Shown in pieces: positions 61,042 to 64,000 of a stretch of 64,000 nt of DNA (position 1 is the stretch's first letter; each line of letters begins with the position of its first letter). The notes beneath the pieces were generated by a model, which ran no database searches, was not told the origin of the DNA, and worked only from the letters and a program-made list of their open reading frames with translations. This stretch comes from JAGVPT01 sp964642725. Its GTDB lineage: Bacteria; Bacteroidota; Ignavibacteria; UBA10030; UBA8401. Position numbers and translations under genes: made by a program. The stretch spans positions 62,001 to 126,000 of the forward strand of contig CAZXQG010000001.1 in NCBI GenBank assembly GCA_964642725.1, in the 5' to 3' direction.

Positions 61042-61896
61042 CTATCGGATTGTAATAATTGTGTTATCGATAAGGCGTGTCGTGCCGAAGCGGGCGGCAA
61101 GCGCAACAAGCGTTCGGTTCCCCCGCTTAAGCAAGTCGATGCCGGCAAGCGATTCAGCGTCAACCACCGCAACATAATCAATTGCGGCGGAAGTTTTTGT
61201 TTGAATCATTTTTTTCACCTCTCCGGCAATTGCAGAGGAGTTCCTCTCCCCCTGGCCGGCCATTTCTTTTGCACGCCGGAGCGAGGCATGCAAAATCAAT
61301 GCCTCCGAACGTTCCGCTGCCGAGAGGTAAACGTTTCGCGAACTCATCGCAAGGCCGTCCTTCTCTCGGACGATCGGCGACGTAACAATTTCAACGTCGA
61401 AGTTTAGATCCTTCACCATCTTTTTTAGTACTGCGCATTGTTGAGCATCCTTCTGCCCGAAAAAGGCTTTGTGGGGCTTTGTCAACGAAAGTAACTTAGC
61501 CACCACCGTTGTGACTCCACGAAAATGTGTAGGACGAAATTTCCCTTCTAGGATCGAGGAGAGCCCGTCAACAGTAATGTAGGTGGAATATCCTTCAGGA
61601 AACATTTCATTTTCCTGAGGCGCAAAAAGAACCGTAGAACCGGCAGATTCGCAAAGCCGCGTATCGCGCTCGATGTCGCGCGGATACTGCGCAAAATCCT
61701 CGTTCGGCGCAAATTGTGTCGGGTTCACAAAAATTGAAGTGACGACAACGTCGCACGATCGCTTTGCTCTTCCGATAAGGCTGAGATGCCCTTTGTGTAA
61801 ATATCCCATTGTCGGAACAAGGCCGACAGTCTTCTTTCGAAGTCTTGCGCGTTCGGAAAAACTCTGCATCTCATTGGTCGAAACAATTGTCTTCAT
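61042..61896 (-). CDS. panC: Pantothenate synthetase
   Basis: A 284-residue enzyme joining pantoate and beta-alanine with ATP, the last step of pantothenate (CoA precursor) synthesis. Motifs: VGLVPTMGYLHKGHLSLIGR (ATP-binding HxGH), VVTSIFVNPTQFAPNEDFAQ, YPRDIERD, GQKDAQQCAVLKKMV (KDAQQ), and DGLAMSSRNVYLS. Full length. Fifty-one bases after accD and 3 bases before the GlmU-like gene. panB and panD are not nearby. Confidence 0.97.
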   Translation of the reverse strand: MKTIVSTNEMQSFSERARLRKKTVGLVPTMGYLHKGHLSLIGRAKRSCDVVVTSIFVNPTQFAPNEDFAQYPRDIERDTRLCESAGSTVLFAPQENEMFPEGYSTYITVDGLSSILEGKFRPTHFRGVTTVVAKLLSLTKPHKAFFGQKDAQQCAVLKKMVKDLNFDVEIVTSPIVREKDGLAMSSRNVYLSAAERSEALILHASLRRAKEMAGQGERNSSAIAGEVKKMIQTKTSAAIDYVAVVDAESLAGIDLLKRGNRTLVALAARFGTTRLIDNTIITIR

Positions 61897-61947
61897 GCCG
61901 GCGAGTGTGAAGTCATAAACATACGATGGTCCTTGAGAAATGCGGGG

Positions 61948-62790
61948 TTATGAAGAAATCATTTCTAAAAGCTTCGACAATGTTTCTCGCAAGTCTTTTC
62001 TATTCACGACGAGGTCGATGAATCCTTTCTCCTGGACAAACTCCGCTTTTTGAAAACCGGGCGGCAGGTCTTTTCCGATCGTCTGCTTGATAACTCTCGG
62101 GCCTGCGAAGCCTATCAAAGCACCCGGCTCGGCTATATGGATATCGCCGAGCATTGCAAAACTTGCCGTGACCCCGCCGGTCGTCGGGTCGGTCATGACG
62201 GAAATATACGGAACATGTGCATCCGAAAGGCGCGCAAGCTTCGCACTCGTTTTCGCCATCTGCATGAGCGAGTACGCAGCCTCCATCATTCGGGCGCCGC
62301 CGCTCGACGAAATAATGATGAGGGGCGTTTTGGTTCTGAAGGCCTTATCCACGGCCCGGCTGATTTTCTCGCCCACGACCGAGCCCATGCTTCCGCCGAT
62401 AAACGCAAAGTCCATGCATGCAATCACAACGTCTCTTTTCTTGATTTTCGCCGTTCCGCAGCGAACAGCGTCGTTCAGTCCGGACTTCTTGATAGAATCT
62501 TTAACGCGGTCTTTGTAGCGCTTCGTATCCGTGAAGTTCAGAGGGTCTTTCGACGTCATTTTCCTGTCCATTTCTCTGAAACTTCCGCTGTCGAGCAAAA
62601 GCGAAAAATATTCTTTGCTGCCGATGCGGAAATGAAAATTGCATTTTGCGCATACCCAGAGGTTCTGTTCAAGAACCTTCTTGTGAACCATCTCGCCGCA
62701 CGATTCGCACTTCGCCCACAATCCTTCCGGCGTGTCTTTCTTTTGCGACTCGGAAGAAATACTTTCTTTTGATCGTCGAAACCATGCCAT
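61948..62790 (-). CDS. accD: Acetyl-CoA carboxylase carboxyltransferase subunit beta
   Basis: A 280-residue subunit partnering AccA. The N-terminal zinc ribbon is complete (CESCGEMVHKKVLEQNLWVC and CAKC at residues 31-56). The carboxyltransferase fold shows FAFIGGSMGSVVGEKISRAV, ISSSGGARMMEAAYSLMQMA and GVTASFAMLGDIHIAEPGAL with IGFAGPRVI. Starts MAWFRRSKESI, typical of AccD. Three bases after tsaB. accA lies 28 kb away. Confidence 0.97.
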   Translation of the reverse strand: MAWFRRSKESISSESQKKDTPEGLWAKCESCGEMVHKKVLEQNLWVCAKCNFHFRIGSKEYFSLLLDSGSFREMDRKMTSKDPLNFTDTKRYKDRVKDSIKKSGLNDAVRCGTAKIKKRDVVIACMDFAFIGGSMGSVVGEKISRAVDKAFRTKTPLIIISSSGGARMMEAAYSLMQMAKTSAKLARLSDAHVPYISVMTDPTTGGVTASFAMLGDIHIAEPGALIGFAGPRVIKQTIGKDLPPGFQKAEFVQEKGFIDLVVNRKDLRETLSKLLEMISS

Positions 62791-62793
62791 TGA

Positions 62794-63546
62794 TTATCCT
62801 TTGAATAAATGAGCAGACGTTTGATGTGCGGCAGGAAATGGAAGAGTTTGAATGTCAGACTTTCTGCCAGGCTGTGTCGTAATGAAGTCCCGGATGTAGA
62901 GCGGTTCCAGTGTTGAAAATGTTTCAGCGGATAATCTGTTCCCCTCTTTCTCCGCTACAATGCCGACTGAAGCCGGATTGCATACAATGTCTTCCACGCA
63001 GCGATGCATTCCGCTCAACTCCGGCATTGTTCTCATTTTCTTAGCGCCGTCGCCGACGAAAACGACAACGCCACGCCGCGATGCATCTTCGATAACCAGC
63101 GATGCTGACGTTATACTGTACTCCGAGCGGCGTGTAATTCCGGCCTCACTTACCGCATAAAAACAAAAATAGACTTCATCGCGCTTTGCATCGATCAACG
63201 GACACACAATTCCCGGCGATTGTTTTGGGTCGGACCGGTAGTATTCGTACGCAAGAGCATCCAGGGTCGGAACGGCAATGATTGTCTTTTCCACAGCCAT
63301 TGCCAGCCCTTTTGCCGTGCTTAATCCGATGCGCAAACCGGTAAATGAACCAGGTCCAATTGACACGGCGATCGCATCAATGTCCTTCAACAACAGAGAG
63401 GCGTCGGACAAAACAGTATTGATCATCGGGAGCAGCTTTTCAGAATGGATGTTCTTTTCCATGGCGGTTCGCTGCGCGACGATCTGACCTTCGTGCACCA
63501 AAGCAACTCCGCACACATCCGTCGCCGTCTCAAGTGCTAATATCAT
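62794..63546 (-). CDS. tsaB: tRNA threonylcarbamoyladenosine modification protein TsaB
   Basis: A 250-residue protein of the t6A37 tRNA modification complex (TsaB-TsaD-TsaE). It starts MILALETATDVCGVALVHEG, contains SEKLLPMI and the ASKHA-fold signature IGPGSFTGLRIGLSTAKGLA (residues about 66-85), all diagnostic of TsaB/YeaZ. Overlaps tsaE by 4 bases (63543-63546), so complex partners are translationally coupled. TsaD is not in the window. Confidence 0.96.
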   Translation of the reverse strand: MILALETATDVCGVALVHEGQIVAQRTAMEKNIHSEKLLPMINTVLSDASLLLKDIDAIAVSIGPGSFTGLRIGLSTAKGLAMAVEKTIIAVPTLDALAYEYYRSDPKQSPGIVCPLIDAKRDEVYFCFYAVSEAGITRRSEYSITSASLVIEDASRRGVVVFVGDGAKKMRTMPELSGMHRCVEDIVCNPASVGIVAEKEGNRLSAETFSTLEPLYIRDFITTQPGRKSDIQTLPFPAAHQTSAHLFKG

Positions 63547-63977
63547 TCGTTGGCTGCTTTTGCAAAGTGAATCATCCTTTGGTTTTCACTTTCACCTAAT
63601 TCTAACGTAATGTCATACCGGTTCGGCGGAAGAGCCGATTCGACGATGTTCGCCCATTCCAACAAGCAGATCCCGCGGCCGAAAATATATTCCTCGAAAC
63701 CAAATTCCGCCAATTCGGAAAGAGAGCGAAGCCGGTAAAAATCGAAGTGGTAGACCGGATATTTTCCGTCGACATACTCATTCAGGATTGTGAACGACGG
63801 GCTGACCACGTGAGCGTGGACTCCAAGGCCGAGACAGATGCCTTTCGCAAATTGCGTTTTTCCGCTGCCAAGGTCGCCGTAGAGTGCAATGATATCGCCG
63901 CCCTGCAGCGTCGATGAGAATTCTTTCCCGAGTTCGACCGTTTCATTCGCGCTATGTGTCAAAACGGAATTCTTCAT
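63543..63977 (-). CDS. tsaE: tRNA threonylcarbamoyladenosine ATPase TsaE
   Basis: A 144-residue P-loop ATPase that drives the TsaBDE complex. Walker A is ALYGDLGSGKTQFAKGI, followed by VSPSFTILNEYVDGKYPVYH and the FYRL and ICLLEWANIVE motifs of the family. Length is typical. Its ATG lies 2 bases downstream of, or overlaps, the probable stop of a further upstream gene (63974-63976), suggesting that the operon continues beyond the window. Confidence 0.96.
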   Translation of the reverse strand: MKNSVLTHSANETVELGKEFSSTLQGGDIIALYGDLGSGKTQFAKGICLGLGVHAHVVSPSFTILNEYVDGKYPVYHFDFYRLRSLSELAEFGFEEYIFGRGICLLEWANIVESALPPNRYDITLELGESENQRMIHFAKAANE

Positions 63978-64000
63978 TCATCGCCGGTCAACTGCCCGAT
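63974..64000 (-). CDS. Possible 3' end of an upstream gene
   Basis: On the minus strand the last bases of the window read IGQLTGDE followed by TGA at 63974-63976, which overlaps the tsaE ATG as ATGA. Only eight codons are visible, so this is a guess based on the ATGA coupling seen elsewhere in this window. Confidence 0.25.
   Translation of the reverse strand: MGQLTGDE

Noticed and set aside
1..64000. CRISPR array, prophage, defence island or secondary-metabolite cluster
   Set aside because: No regularly spaced repeats, no phage structural or integrase genes, no restriction, toxin-antitoxin or NRPS/PKS genes were recognised on either strand.
1..64000. tRNA, rRNA or tmRNA genes
   Set aside because: None of the intergenic intervals showed a cloverleaf with a TTCGA-type loop and CCA-adjacent acceptor stem; smpB is present but its tmRNA partner was not seen nearby.

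Overview
The window reads as chromosomal DNA from a Gram-negative (diderm) heterotroph of the Bacteroidota/Chlorobiota/Ignavibacteriota neighbourhood. This placement is inferred from gene content: a TonB-dependent receptor, Wza/Wzx/Wzy-type surface polysaccharide export, comEC, radC, mazG, phoH, a pyruvoyl-dependent arginine decarboxylase and lone housekeeping genes in mixed operons. Clear AAGGAG-type ribosome sites precede several genes and sigma70-like promoters (TTGACA-N17-TATTAT) are visible, which argues against core Bacteroidia, where such sites are rare. No rRNA, tRNA, CRISPR array or intact insertion sequence was seen. Only mazG, smpB, tyrS and pdaD are on the + strand.

Left part (1-21,200): a comEC operon (unknown basic protein, prmC, dtd, a metalloenzyme, comEC running off the window); a YtcJ-like amidohydrolase; mazG and phoH meeting tail to tail; a small envelope operon (lipoprotein plus LysM protein) with a textbook promoter and terminator; radC; a TPR/periplasmic-binding fusion; an ABC exporter pair; guaA; then smpB, tyrS and pdaD, a PAP2 phosphatase and a lytic transglycosylase.

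Middle (21,400-29,480): this is the most unusual part. A 481-residue protein with the phosphohexomutase fold pattern has lost all four catalytic motifs and is translationally coupled to a zinc-ribbon/DUF2007-like protein. Next come a NanE-like epimerase whose catalytic lysine is arginine and an FAD-dependent oxidoreductase. Two paralogous cobalamin riboswitches, each with a downstream leader terminator, control a BtuB-like receptor and a small membrane protein resembling an ECF S component, a candidate inner-membrane cobalamin importer. A 165-bp MITE-like element sits between one aptamer and its terminator.

Right-centre (29,480-56,760): a long minus-strand surface polysaccharide locus. It encodes nucleotide-sugar enzymes (rfbB, an RfbC-like cupin, wecB, a DegT aminotransferase), a complete polyprenyl-phosphate sugar transferase, many glycosyltransferases, two flippases, a polymerase/ligase, a Wzz-like chain-length protein and a Wza-like SLBB exporter. 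It also holds a B12-binding radical SAM enzyme, a decayed methyltransferase gene, and a glycosyltransferase fused to a sugar-transferase domain that has lost its catalytic core. Housekeeping genes accA, a YbgC-like thioesterase, a Trm112-like protein and nadC lie near its downstream end.

Right end (56,900-64,000): housekeeping operons: a LytR_C protein, rsfS and argS; a secreted protein of unknown role; and tsaE, tsaB, accD, panC and a GlmU-like pyrophosphorylase. I found no defence system or secondary-metabolite cluster.
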